Positions 12,801-24,199 of a DNA stretch of 64,000 nucleotides are shown piece by piece. The stretch is from Candidula unifasciata (taxonomy: Eukaryota; Mollusca; Gastropoda; Stylommatophora; Geomitridae). Under the pieces are notes generated by a model. It was given only the letters and a program-made list of their open reading frames with translations. It was not told where the DNA came from and searched no databases. Position numbers and translations under genes: made by a program. Within the stretch, counting starts at the first letter, position 1; every line of letters begins with the position of its first letter. The stretch spans positions 160,001-224,000 of the forward strand of contig CAJHNH020002813.1 in the NCBI GenBank assembly GCA_905116865.2, written 5' to 3'.

Positions 12801-13154
12801 AGTTTAGCTTACTTTGTGTATGCTACTGGAGAGGGGAGAGAGAAGGGGGAGAGAAAATGAATGTGCCTATGTTATGAGCTGAGAGAGAAAATGCTGGCTA
12901 CAGTGACGCAGAATGACACATAAGGAATATAAAGGATCACGGACAGGACAACTTAATACAAATAAATGTAAGAAGTAAAAAGACAGACAGCGAGAGGCAA
13001 ACATAGAGATTAAGAGAGAAATAACTCTTAAAACACGGAAACGTTGCAAAGCTACAACAAACCGGCATGAATACAACATTAAAAACTAAAATAGAGTTTT
13101 GTTTTAAAGTGGGTATACGATGTATAAAATTGTGTTTACTACCTGCAATTACCA

Positions 13155-13395
13155 GCGGCGTCTGTGGCTTAGGAGTTGCGAGTCCGGCTTGTAATTCCAA
13201 TTTACCGCGATAGAAAACCCACTGCTTGCTGCGTGGATTTTTGTCATGATATCGGGCGTCGACCCAGTCTAAAATGGGTACCAGGATGTATGTCCTGGGA
13301 AAGTAAAGACGGCTGGAATAATGCTGACCACATTATCCACCTAGTGCCGGATGCGCCTAAAGACGGGACAAGGGATCTTAACTTATTTTACTTTT
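13155..13395 (+). mobile_element. SINE with second head type but family A body
   Basis: Head gcggcgtctgtggcttagga, then gttgcgagtccggcttgtaa. The body is family A-like: ccagtctaaaatgggtacca, agtaaagacggctggaataa and a tail before tcttaacttattttactt. Confidence 0.8.
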
Positions 13396-13424
13396 ACCTT
13401 CAATTACCACATCTTAGTGGTACT

Positions 13425-13990
13425 TTATCAAGATAGTCAGTGCACAGTAAGAATAAAAGAAGGAATGACAGACTGGTTTCCCGCCTCATCAGGTGTCAGA
13501 CAGGGATGTGTCCTCCCACCATTGCTATTCATTACCTACAGAGATAGAATAACACAGGAGACAAATACAGACACCGAAGAAATCAATGAACTTTTTTTTT
13601 TGCAGACGACCTGTGTTTAATACACCACCAAGAATAGAAGTTACAATACTATACTGACTCCTTACATAAAATCTGTACAAAGTATCATTTAAGAATAAAC
13701 ACCGCGAAAACTGGAGTAATGAGGATTGGCAGGAAACATAATATCACGAACGTTCATTTTAACGGTACTACAATTAAACAAGTTCTGCAATTCAAATATT
13801 TAGGAAGCATATTTACAGAGGATGGCAGACTCAATTGAAGCCAGAGTACCACTGCTTAGACACCCAAATGTTTTCCTCACAGAAAAACAGCGAATGATTA
13901 ATAGCATCTGTATCCCTACTTTATGTTATCAGTGCCAAACATGGACAATAAATAGGGCATTAAGACAGAAAAATAACTACATGTGAAATG
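13425..13990 (+). mobile_element. Non-LTR retrotransposon RT domain, degraded
   Basis: Plus-strand pieces: DWFPASSGVRQGCVLPPLLF (RT motif region), NELFF followed by a frameshifted ADDLCL-type catalytic segment, KYHLRINTAKTGVMRIGRKH and VLQFKYLGSIFTEDGRLN. In-frame stops and frameshifts abolish coding. Confidence 0.82.
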
Positions 13991-14019
13991 CGCTTGTCTC
14001 CGCAAGGTCACTAACAACA

Positions 14020-14215
14020 CTAAACGAGACAGGGTTACGAATACCAGAAAGTATTCGCTGGGGATTGTCGCCGTTGCTACGGAGTTTATGCTTTCTGCGA
14101 TGCTCTCGGCAGGCATCTAGCCGCTCTGCGGAGAGATCAAACCACATGGGATCAAACCTAGTGCAATGAAGCTGATTCTCTCGACTTTAGCTTTGATGTC
14201 TCCGCCGCAATACTT
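14020..14215 (+). mobile_element. SINE family D copy (partial)
   Basis: Shares ttctgcgatgctctcggcag, ctagccgctctgcggagaga and gtgcaatgaagctgatt with the 17345-17590 copy. Confidence 0.65.
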
Positions 14216-14639
14216 AGCACATTTTACACCCGGTCGCATGCCTATGATTAGAATTCCATGGGAGTCAACAGGTTTTTAAGGCGAGTCTGCCGGTCTGAAG
14301 GTCTTGAGTTCGAATCCGCATCAATGCAGATTTTAAATAGGTAACCTTGACTTCCAAGTCAACTCAGACTAAACAGGTACCAGAAAATGTTTTGAGAAGG
14401 TGGCCGAAGTGATGTTTAATTTACCACACTATCTATCATATTCCGACTGGTGTATGAAAAGACGATTTTAGCATTACATCTCCCATGCGCTGCTAACGTT
14501 ACAAAAAGTCTTACGTACAATTTTTTAAAAACTCTGCTCTCAGTTTTTTCCAGTTTAAACCATCAAGGAATATTCTGGAAATTACGACCTGCCGGCGCAA
14601 TACTGACTTTAGTACGTGAAGACTAATTTATGTATGTAT

Positions 14640-14862
14640 GTAAGTTGTACCCAACCAGTACATCACACAAGCGATAAACACCCGGTGACACAAAGTGCCA
14701 CCATGCGGATGAGGATCACCCGTGGAGAGATTCTGGAAACCCCATTCAGCCGTTAGGGCATACTTCAGGCCCGGCTATATTTAGGGTCCCCAGCAAAAGC
14801 CAGGATAGGGCTTCAAAATAACTAAAAACTGCATCTCAAAGGGGGAGGATAACGTTGTACTC
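14640..14862 (+). mobile_element. SINE family B copy with (TGTA)n at its 5' end
   Basis: tatgtatgtatgtaagttgt, then acacaagcgataaacacccg, gccaccatgcggatgaggat, ccagcaaaagccaggatagg, ataactaaaaactgcatctc. Confidence 0.88.
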
Positions 14863-15446
14863 TACATTATAATACACCCAATGCACTATCAGAAGTGGAC
14901 ACGGAAAGTTTACTTACTTTCAGCTGATAAAATTTACTTACTCTAATTTCCAATATCCGCCGTACATGACTATCTGTAAACTAAAACAATCACCAGTGTT
15001 ATGTGAATATGGTGAAGTGCTTGTGATACACACGACACAGTTGAGTGGAGCCTGTGTTCCCCTTTACGTAACAACATAATCCTGTCAAACGAACTAGACG
15101 AGTTTTCTCGTTCCGGTCTTATGGACAGGCATAATTCTTAGTTGCTTAGCGGCAGCCATTAATTATAATACTTTGACTCTCCCTGTCCCAAAGGTTTCAG
15201 TTTAACTCTTTCAGTCTACAAGCTAATGTTACATTACTTCTTTCGGCGAATGGGGTTAAACAACCCTGAACCCTTTTTCCTCAAATTGGGGGAGGGTGGA
15301 TGGGCATTCAGAAAACCCCAGTAGGCTGCGTTGCCTCCCCCCCCCCCCCCCCCCCCCATAATCTTCATGCATAGGAGTTATCGTTACAATTTTGTAGATA
15401 CATTTCATATTATTTAACATGTAATTTTATGTATTTACCAATCAAT

Positions 15447-16095
15447 ACACCACCACCACCACTACTACTACCACCACCACCACAACCACCACCACCACCA
15501 CCACCACCCAACCACCACCACCACTACTACTAGTACTGCTACTACTACTATACTACTGCTTCTACCGCTACTACTACTATTACTATTACTACAACTACTA
15601 CTACTACTGCTGCTGCTATTACTATTATTACTACCACTACCATTGCTGCTGGTATTACTACTACTACTAAACTACTACTGCTGTTGCTGCTATTACTACT
15701 ACAACTAACTACTACTATTGCTGCTGCTGCTGGTATTACTACTACTACTACTATACTACTACTGATGTTGCTGCTATTACTACTACACTGCTGGTGCTAA
15801 TACTACTTCTACTAACTGCTGCTGCTGCTACTACTACAACTACTAACTACTACTGCTGCTGCTACTACTACTATACTACTACTGCTGCTGCTATTACTAC
15901 TACACTGCTGGTGCTAATACTACTTCTACTAACTGCTGCTGCTACTACTACAACTACTAACTACTACAGCTGCCGCTACTACTACTATAATACTACTGCT
16001 GCTGCTGCTGCTGCTATTAATTATAGTACAACTACTAACTACTACCGCTGCTGCTGCTATTATTACTACTACTGCAAACTACTACTACAATTATT
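15447..16095. repeat. Compound trinucleotide array (ACC)n-(ACT)n-(GCT)n
   Basis: About 650 bp of interleaved ACC, ACT/CTA and GCT triplets. It contains two similar blocks (around 15785-15870 and 15900-15965), so part was duplicated. The Thr/Tyr/Leu-rich frames over it are artefacts. Confidence 0.95.
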
Positions 16096-16686
16096 AAACA
16101 AGAATACTATTCTAAATAGCGACCCTTTAGCGCCCCCACCCCTGTGCCATCCTCTCCGCCAATATGATTTTCAGCTTCTTAATGAATTTAGTACCAGGTG
16201 TTGTTCCCATAATATGTCGGACAGTATCATTTCTCACTCGGCAGCAGATGGTTGAGCTGGCGCCTCTACTCGGGCAAGGCCGTCTCCACTTTGAGAAGGC
16301 CTTGTAGGCTTTTGTAGCCTTTTGCTACATCTTTTTAAGTGACAGTGGAGCTATTCTCTTATTTTTATTTTTTTCATCAAACATGTGGCCCTGGAATCCA
16401 CAAGACGAGTCACGGGCAATGTAAACAATGGATCAAAAACTATTCCTCCCTACGGCGCTTCAATGGAACGAAAACTATTTCTCCCCACGTTACTTAGATT
16501 AACGTCTAGTCATTGATATCCATCGAGCAATAACGGAATAAGTATAAATTGATGATGATGTCCTAAATGTTTTTATTTCATAAGCTATTGAGGCTCATAA
16601 AGGGATGTTTTTCGCAGTAAATAATTTGGAACCGGTATTTGGAAGAGTGCCAGATTTTGTTAAGGACAACATACTTGGTCAGGAAG

Positions 16687-16957
16687 GAGCCGCCGTGCTG
16701 TAGCGGCTAGACGTGCGCCTGCGGATAGGAAGATCGTAGGTTCGGTTCCTGGCGGATTTTGACTTTTTTTCAGAAATTACCTTGGCCTAGGTCGACACAG
16801 ACTTAATTGTGTACCAGGTGAAGTCCTAGGAAGTAAAGGTGGCCGGCGAAATGCTGACCGCATCAACTACAAGTGTTGATTGGTCTATACAGTGTAGGTC
16901 TAGCCCTATATGCCCAATACCCTTAAAGGCATGAAAAAATAGTCCTTTACTTTAATT
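16687..16957 (+). mobile_element. SINE family A, full length
   Basis: Head gccgtgctgtagcggctaga with B-box-like ggttcggttcc, then the shared body (cttggcctaggtcgacacag, ggccggcgaaatgctgaccg, gtctagccctatatgcccaa) and tail. Confidence 0.88.
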
Positions 16958-16962
16958 ATTGG

Positions 16963-17250
16963 TGGCGTCTGTGGCTTAAGCGTTGCGATTCCGACTCGTA
17001 AGTCCAACGTACCACAATCGAAACCTACTGCTGGCTGCGTGGATTTTTATCGTGGGCGTCGCAGGTCGACCCAGCCTAAAATGGGTACCAGGATGTATGT
17101 CCTGGGAAAGTAAAGAGGGCCGGCGTAATGCTGAACACATTACCCACCTAGTGCTGAATGGTCTGTAAAAATATGGGTGCTCTTCCCATATGCCCGATGC
17201 GCCTAAAAGGAGGGAAAGGGGATCTTTCCTTTTTTTTTTTACTTACTTTA
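16963..17250 (+). mobile_element. SINE with second head type and family A body, in tandem with the preceding SINE
   Basis: Head gtggcgtctgtggcttaagc, body aaaatgggtaccaggatgta, agtaaagagggccggcgtaa, tail ggagggaaaggggatctttc. Same orientation as 16687-16957, which ends just upstream. Confidence 0.88.
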
Positions 17251-17344
17251 ATAAATAAAGTGTCAGAGTAACCGGTGAAGGTACTGTGAGCGCTTTGATA
17301 TTGAATGAGTTGGCGTAGTTAATATCGCAACCCTAAAAAAGTGG

Positions 17345-17590
17345 TTTTCGTGGCGAAGTGGTCAAGCCGTTTGCCTCGCGCTCTGAAGGTCGGGGATTCG
17401 CTTCACGGTGGCGCCGTTCCGTTTGCAAGTTCAATTTGTATGGAGATCCCTGGGATTATTGCCTGTGGTAAGTAGGTCGTGCACTGTGCGATGCTTTCGG
17501 CTGGCAGCTAGTTGTTCTGTGGAGAGAGACTAAGCCATATGGCATAAAACCCGATGCAATGAAGTCTATTACCTTTACCTTTAAGGAAAC
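17345..17590 (+). mobile_element. SINE family D, full length
   Basis: Head cgtggcgaagtggtcaagcc (A-box-like) and gaaggtcggggattcgcttc (B-box-like); tail gtggagagagactaagccat and cccgatgcaatgaagtctat. Confidence 0.85.
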
Positions 17591-17686
17591 AAAATCAAAA
17601 TAATAACATTGTGTGAAAGAGTTTTTTTTTTAAAGATACAAGGTCGAAAGGATTGTCTTCAATGGCATCTGGCTTTATCCCAGATA

Positions 17687-17787
<101 letters not shown>

Positions 17788-17954
17788 GCACATGAGTTAT
17801 CTGCCTGTCAAAGGTGCCGCACAAGGCACGTGTTGCTTTTTTTATCTGTGACGAACTAATAATTTGTGTTCCCCTTTAAACAGATAATACCGTAACTTAA
17901 AAACATTGGCGTGTTTTGGTCAATTCACATGTGCAGTATTGTTTAAATCTTGTC

Positions 17955-18145
17955 ATACCCATGTGGGATGCAATTTTTAGTTATTTTAAAGTCCTAACCT
18001 GGCACTTGCCGGGGCCCCTAAATATAGCCGGTTCTTTGAATATGGACTAACGGACTGAACGGGGTTTCCGGGACCTCTCTACGCCTGGTGGAACTTTGTA
18101 TCACGGGGTGTTTATCGCTTGTGTGATGTCCTGGTGGGGTAAAAC
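17955..18145 (-). mobile_element. SINE family B copy
   Basis: ttttagttattttaaagtcc, cacttgccggggccc, gggtttccgggacctctcta, cggggtgtttatcgcttgtg, gatgtcctggtggggt. Confidence 0.86.
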
Positions 18146-18714
18146 TTACCTAGTTTACTTATATGTGCAGCGATGCATTTTGATTATTTTGATAGCCTAT
18201 CCCGCCTACAATACAATATAACTCAAGGACGGTTAATGCAGAGATTGACCATCTGAGAGTGAAACGCCTATGCAATGAGTTCCAGTTATGTACAGGAGAT
18301 CATGACGTACCCGTTTAACTATTCAACATAATTGTGCGGGATGGTTAATCACGCGGACAACATCTAAAACACGTGCAATGTGATGATAGAAAAGTTCCCC
18401 TCACTATATTACTGTAAACATTCTAACTGTATGCTTTGAATCAGAGTCTGTTTTTTCATCTACCGCAAATATAGAAAAATGAAAACAAGACGTTTGATTA
18501 TATTATAATATTGTTATACAATGGCGTCATTGTTAACAGGTTGCATGCCAAGTTCTAACAATTGATATCGAACGGTTACTGAGCTACATATTTTAAAAGT
18601 AAGGCACAACTTCTGGAACGGACTATAGAGTACGCATTGTGTGAAACCACGACCGGCTCCAGCTGATGGGTCGTGCTGCTGACGTCACTGTGTCGGACTA
18701 ACGATGCGTTAAAG

Positions 18715-18914
18715 CAGCGGTTCTCAAACTGGAAGGCGAGGCACCCTGGGGTGCCGTGAGCGTATGCCAAGGGTGACGCGGCAATAATCAAGGAAAGTCG
18801 GCTAAAAATTGTGAAATTATGAAAAAAGGCATGTAGATACTTACAAGTTTGAATTTAAGTTGTCTTTCCTTGCCACTGTCAAAAAATAGTTTATTTATTG
18901 TTTGAGAACTGCTG
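18715..18914. mobile_element. hAT-type MITE with 8 bp target-site duplication
   Basis: Terminal inverted repeats CAGCGGTTCTCAAAC and (reverse complement of the right end) CAGCAGTTCTCAAAC. Flanks cgttaaag (18707-18714) and cgtcaagg (18915-18922) match at six of eight positions. 200 bp, no transposase. Confidence 0.8.
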
Positions 18915-18924
18915 CGTCAAGGCA

Positions 18925-19580
18925 TCGTTTGCCCTACCCGGTGACATCAGCAGCATATCCCGTCAGCTGGAGCCGATCATGGTGAAACCAACTCATCACC
19001 ATCAATGTGCGAAGTAAACGATCTAACCACTTAGTACCTTAGCCGAGGTCGGAGCCTCATCATCATCATGTAGCAGGCCCTTTGTAGAACGTCGCTGTCA
19101 TCACCGTCTGCCCGAAAGAAACTCGGTCTCTCGCCAGTTCTCTCGCCTTATGTACTTTCATACTCAAGGGGTCACTTATATGCTGTGCCCATCTTTGTGT
19201 CGGTCGGCCGGTCGGAACCTAAATAAGTCAAAATGATAAAATTATGGGATATGAATTAAAATAACAATACCGATACAATCATTTAAAATTACAATGACAA
19301 CCGACTGCTATAGAAGTGTAATGTCTTTGAACTGCTCCCTTTAACCCCCAACATGGTGATTCACGTGATATAAATAGTTAAACGCATATATTACAAGCTA
19401 GGTGGCGTTGTTTTTCATCAGATGTCGAGAAATTTATGCACATATAACGTTTACATAATCATGATATGCATAAGTTTAATATGGGAAATATAAAACGTAT
19501 CATAGCGTAAGTGCATGCAGTACATTTCGTTTTATGTTATAATCGATTATACTGCATAATGTGTTAACAGTAGTATGGGA
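18925..19580. other. Gene-free AT-rich stretch
   Basis: No coding or repeat signal recognised. Confidence 0.5.
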
Positions 19581-19584
19581 GCAG

Positions 19585-20060
19585 GTGATATCCGGATCAA
19601 TCCTTGAGTTGGAGGACAGGTAGGTCGTAATTCAAGATTAATCATTGAGGGGGATGATTAGGTAGGTCCTATTTTATGATTAATACTCGAGGATGATGAG
19701 GAGGAATTGTTAGGTCTTTTTTCAGAATTAATCCTTGTGAATGAGGGGGTAGGTCGTATTTCAGGATCAATCCTTGGGGAAGAGGAGGGGGTAGATCATA
19801 TTTCAGGATCAATCCTTGAGGAAGAGGAGGGGGTAGGTCATATTTCAGGATCAATCCTTGAGGAAGAGGAGGGGGTAGGTCATATTTCAGGATCAATCCT
19901 TGAGGAAGAGGAGGGGGTAGGTCATATTTCAGGATCAGTCCTTGAGGAAGAGGAGGGGGTATTCATATTTCAGGATCAATCCTTGAGGAAGAGGAGGGGG
20001 TAGGTCATATTTCAGGATCAATCCTTAGGGAAGAGGCGTGGGTATGTCGCCGCATTTCAT
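19585..20060. repeat. 42 bp minisatellite, about ten units
   Basis: Purine-biased unit with aggatcaatccttgaggaag and aggagggggtaggtcatatt. Central units are near identical, outer ones diverged. As 42 is a multiple of three, one frame stays open on each strand (E-E-E-E-G-V on plus, P-P-P-L-P-Q-G on minus). Confidence 0.95.
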
Positions 20061-20386
20061 GGTTATTTCTGGAGGAGGAGGTGGTAGTCATTTTTTCAGG
20101 AATAATGCTGAAGACCAAGATGGTATGGGGTCAGCTTGTTTTTTTCGATTTGTTAGTTGATGGTTTTAGGGGTCACCGGAGATCAAGATATATGGTGCAA
20201 TAACTTTTCATATAGCTCTTGATGGTTAGCAAATTTATAAAATTTTATTTTTAAATGTGATTTTAATGATTCATCAAGCGCAGAATAATTTTAAGCTAGA
20301 TAATTTATCGTTACCATACATATATAATGCAGTGTGGGGACCTTTGTACGTTTCTAAAGTTGTATATAATCAGAATCAGAAAGATG

Positions 20387-20392
<6 letters not shown>

Positions 20393-20439
<47 letters not shown>

Positions 20440-20475
20440 CTGTGTGTGAGAGAGAGAGAGATAGAGAGACGGGAA
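20393..20475. repeat. (TC)n-(TG)n-(GA)n compound dinucleotide array
   Basis: A TC block, a TG block and a GA block in that order; the TC and GA arms are complementary and could fold back on each other. Confidence 0.95.
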
Positions 20476-20639
20476 GGGGAGGAGGTAGGAACAGAGACAG
20501 TTAGTAAGAACACATGCGAGCAAACACTACAGCAGACTTCAGAAGCCAAGTTTTCGCAACCGTGTTAGCCCATTTTTTTCCCCTTTGAACTCTCTAGGAG
20601 TATGTACTCACCTAGATCATCACCCCAAGTGTTGTGAGC

Positions 20640-20884
20640 TTGAATTCTTTGCCGGCATAATACATGGGGTCATCGCTAATGAAACGTGGCCTATTATTGC
20701 GTCACTAAACATGCTCGCTGTAAAGATATGTGAAAAGAGAAACAGGGGAAGACAGCGTGAGAAGATTCTTGACATTCTTTTGTCATGGCCTGGAGGGGTC
20801 ACAACACACGAACTGATACACACAGCTGCGGATCGCAAATTGTGGAGAGTCATGATAGCTCACGCCAGTCGGCAAGGCACTTGA
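20640..20884 (+). mobile_element. Non-LTR RT C-terminus, same family as 10060-10336
   Basis: Reads AVKICEKRNRGRQREKILDI, LLSWPGGVTTHELIHTAADR and KLWRVMIAHASRQGT then stop. The upstream part is scrambled. Confidence 0.78.
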
Positions 20885-20929
20885 TAATGATGATACACGC
20901 TCATCTAAAAAAAAAAGTATACAATGATG

Positions 20930-21250
20930 TCCTCAATCAGCCAATGCACACAGGCTAAGAATGAGCCAGCTTTTCTCCCTATCATCAGTTCGCCATTACA
21001 CGGAAAGCGCCTCTACGGCCATTCTGCATCTTCGTACCCAGTTCCTGGCCACACCTCAGTTTGTGCCCACGGAAAGGCAGATCTTCTCGAGAGACACCAC
21101 TACTATGTTAGGCCAGCTGCAGGCGATATTCATCCGGTGCTTTGTTAGTGGATATTCCATCTTTCCTGCAGATCGTTACAATCAAATCGTTCTTCAGTGG
21201 ATCCCGGATCACTGCGGCACACCAGGAAATGAGTTTGTAGACTGACTCTA
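20930..21250 (+). mobile_element. RNase H-type retroelement fragment
   Basis: The plus frame ends in NQIVLQWIPDHCGTPGNEFVD, which has the W-I-P-x-H-x-G-x-x-G-N-E-x-x-D signature of a retroelement RNase H C-terminus. A related preceding segment is present in the same frame. Confidence 0.6.
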
Positions 21251-21358
21251 CAGTCAGTCAACATTACTTTTTCTCTGCTACAAAACCCAGCCATTTCAGT
21301 CACTCTACAGTCAGTCAGCATTACTTTTTTCTCTGCTACAACACGCAATCATTTCAGT
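21246..21358. repeat. Two-copy tandem repeat, about 59 bp
   Basis: actctacagtcagtcaacat and actctacagtcagtcagcat, each followed by ttactttttctctgctacaa and catttcagt. Confidence 0.85.
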
Positions 21359-21415
21359 GCCCATGCACTCAACTGGATCTCACTGATGTTTTGACTGTAC
21401 TATAAAACACTTTTT

Positions 21416-21690
21416 GGAGCCACCATGGTCTAGCGGTTAGATGCTCGCCTGCGGATCTGAAGGTCATCGGTTCGGTTCCTGATGGGAGCTAGACTTTTTT
21501 TTTAATGACCTTGGCTCCCTGGTCGACCTAGCCTTGAGTAAGTGCCAGGTGCAGTCCTGGGAAGTAATGGGGGCCAGCATGATGCTGACCACATCACCCA
21601 CCAAGTGCCATTTAATCTATAAAATATAGGTCTAGCTCTATATATACCCATTATGCCCAAAAGGTGTGGAAAAGGGTCGTTTACCTTACT
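21416..21690 (+). mobile_element. SINE family A, full length
   Basis: Head ggagccaccatggtctagcg, gttagatgctcgcctgcgga, ggttcggttcctg; body with gggccagcatgatgctgacc; tail aaaggtgtggaaaagggtcg. Confidence 0.9.
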
Positions 21691-22237
21691 TATAAAACAC
21701 TTGGTCAATTCTCTAAAGACTTGAGTGTTACTTCTGAAGTCTACTGCAGTGACCCTCAGTTCACATTTGTTTCTAGATATAAGGTTGGGGTAAAGACTTG
21801 TATCTTGTCCAGGTATTCTCTCCATAAGGACTTCTGCATGTGTAGAAACACCAGATTCATATTTGGCAAATACATCAGAGAATGTCTGCTACGAACAATG
21901 TATTTATGTTATCTTGTTCCATAATAGTTTCTCTGAATAAAAAATCCATTTGGGAACTTAATTATCAGCCTTTATTCACACAAATGCAATGTTTAAAAAA
22001 AACACCATATAACAATTGAGGAGCACAATTTTTAAAATAATTACTCATGCCTTTTCCAATGTCTAAAAATTCTTCCATTTAGATGATACATGAATATACA
22101 GCATATTCAAAAATACTATATATATTTTTGTCAAAGTCATAAACAAATGATAAGTAACTTGTATGTATCAGGGCCCATAAAATAAAGAAAGAACAGTAAC
22201 TATGTAATCTACCATTCATGTCATATGGATGACCAGG

Positions 22238-22415
22238 CAGATTCACTGGCTGTAAATTCTGGCCAGATAGTTCTAGTTGTGCTTCCACATCTGGACTTTG
22301 GATGGTTTTGTTCCACAATTTGAATTTTGCGTGCATATACATATTTCTGGCTTATTTTTATGCAGACTGTTGGTTCCTCACCTCTCTGGCAGATGCACTT
22401 TGACATCAAAGGAAA
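22238..22415 (-). mobile_element. SINE family C copy (partial)
   Basis: Left part atctggactttggatggttt, right part gcagactgttggttcctcac and ctctggcagatgcactttga. Confidence 0.7.
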
Positions 22416-22419
22416 GGTA

Positions 22420-22640
22420 AGTAGGCAAGTTGTATCCCACCAGGACATCACACAAGCGATAAACACCCAGTGACACCATGCGAATGAGGATCACCCGTGG
22501 AGAAGTCCCGGAAACCTTGTTTAGCCATTAGGCCATATTTAAGGCTAGGCTATATTTAGGGCTTCCAGCAAAAGCCAGGGTGGGGCTTCAAAATAACTAA
22601 AAATTGCACCCCCATAAGTGGACAACAGATTATTACCGAT
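22420..22640 (+). mobile_element. SINE family B copy
   Basis: gtaggcaagttgtatcccac, caggacatcacacaagcgat, ccatgcgaatgaggatcacc, cagcaaaagccagggtgggg. Confidence 0.88.
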
Positions 22641-22708
22641 GTTGTGTTTCAAATGAAATACCCATAATTACTAATTAGTCGCCTTTTATATCAAGCTTAT
22701 TCATTCAT

Positions 22709-23464
22709 TCATTCAGTAGCATGTCCCTCGCGGAACCTCGCTGCCATAACAACCCTCCGGAAAACCTTCCTATCCTGAGCAAGATGTCCTGCGTCTGATA
22801 CACCCATCTGGAGATCATCTGCCACATCCTGCACCCATCTTCTCCTTGGTCTTCCTCTTCCTCTCTTCCCAGGCATATACCCCTCCATTATTGTTCTCTC
22901 TAGACTTCCATGACGTTTCAAGTGACCAAAATATTTAAATTTTCTTTGTTTTATTGTCTTTACTAGCCAACCCTCTTCAATATTCAGCTCTTGAAGTGTG
23001 GATGCATTTGTTCTTTTCTTTACCCAAGATATTCTTAGAACCTGTCTGTAACATTTATATTCAAATGCATTTATGCGCTGTTCCGCTTGTTTAGTAAGTG
23101 TCCAGGTCTCACAGGCGTATGTTGCAATGGGAAAGATGCATGCTCTTAAAAATCTGACCTTTGTAGTTCTATCTGTACAATTCCATAATTTATTCAGTTG
23201 TTTTAGTCTTTGAAGAGCAATTGATAGTCGCCGTTTAATTTCTTTCATTGTGTCACCATTGTTGGTAACCAGTGACCCAAGATATTCGAAATTTTCCACC
23301 ACTTCCAATCTTTCCTCATTAACATATATTTCCTTCTCCATGGCAGTTTTGTTTGTATGCATTATCTTTGTTTTTGCTATGTTAAGAAATAAGTTATGAT
23401 TTCCACTATTTCTTTGGAGATTTATTAGGGAGACATATTTTGTCATGTACCAAATACAATTTAA
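22709..23464 (-). mobile_element. Non-LTR retrotransposon RT C-terminal half, longest intact fragment
   Basis: About 250 uninterrupted residues. They start in the post-catalytic segment NLFLNIAKTKIMHTNKTAME, then FEYLGSLVTNNGD, IATYACETWTLTKQAEQRIN, YRQVLRISWVKKRTNASTLQ, KFKYFGHLKRH and GKRGRGRPRRRWVQDVADDL. The 5' RT core and endonuclease are missing, so it cannot be autonomous. SINE C abuts its 5' end at 23470. The open frame suggests a relatively recent insertion. Confidence 0.9.
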
Positions 23465-23469
23465 CCCCT

Positions 23470-23762
23470 TACATCCCCCGTGTGGGTTCCGGGGCCCCAT
23501 TGTGGGGAAAACAAGAATAGACTCACTGCCTCCCCAAAAGCATGTCGTAAGAGTCGACTAATTGGGGAGCTTCCTTTGAAGTCGGAGTGCATCTGCCGGA
23601 GAGGCAAGGAACTAACAGTCGGTATTCAAGAGAATAAGATCTGTAAAACTGATGCACACGCAACACTCAAGTTCTGGAGCAGGACTGCAGTTCAGTAGTG
23701 GACGAGCAACCAGAACCTTCCTCCAGCTGGTGAACGCGAAGAAGAAGAAGAAGAAGAAAAAG
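23470..23762 (+). mobile_element. SINE family C, full length with (GAA)n tail
   Basis: Reference copy: cccgtgtgggttccggggcc, aagagtcgactaattgggga, gtcggagtgcatctgccgga, actgatgcacacgcaacact, gcagttcagtagtggacgag and a (GAA)n tail at 23739-23760. Confidence 0.92.
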
Positions 23763-24199
23763 AACCCCTTAAGTAGATACGGCAGCTGAAACTTTCAAGG
23801 CCAATTGCTTTCTCAGCAGGAATGATGGATATATCTGTCTTTGAATTTGTACAGGTGATAGTTGGTTGGTAAGATGAGTTACACATCTGCAGCTTGCTCT
23901 GTTGTGTTGGTTAAAAGTTTTCTCCACTTGCTAAAATAACACTTCAGTGTCTAGCTGGTGTTTAACATGTTGCAAACATGTGGTTGTAACATAAGAACTG
24001 CCTCCATGTGCTTGACACCAATGGCGCTGGAACATAATTCAAATATAAACACTGATCAGAATTTTCCTTGTGAAAATTGTGCATGACCCGGAGGACCCCC
24101 CCCCCCCCCCCCCCAAAGCGTTGTTTAAACAAATAGAATAAAGTGATACACACTTCTTCACAAAAGTAATTAATTTCAAAAAAATAAAGGAACATCAGT

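Noticed and set aside
15794..16255. 153-residue Thr/Tyr/Leu-rich frame
   Set aside because: Trinucleotide array, no similarity.
16687..16760. Possible tRNA genes (A- and B-box-like motifs here and at 2025, 9540, 17345, 21416, 33188)
   Set aside because: Each is the head of a repeated SINE and does not form a convincing cloverleaf with an anticodon arm.
19669..20003. Acidic and proline-rich repeat proteins
   Set aside because: Open only because the minisatellite unit is 42 bp; no start context, flanking exons or similarity.
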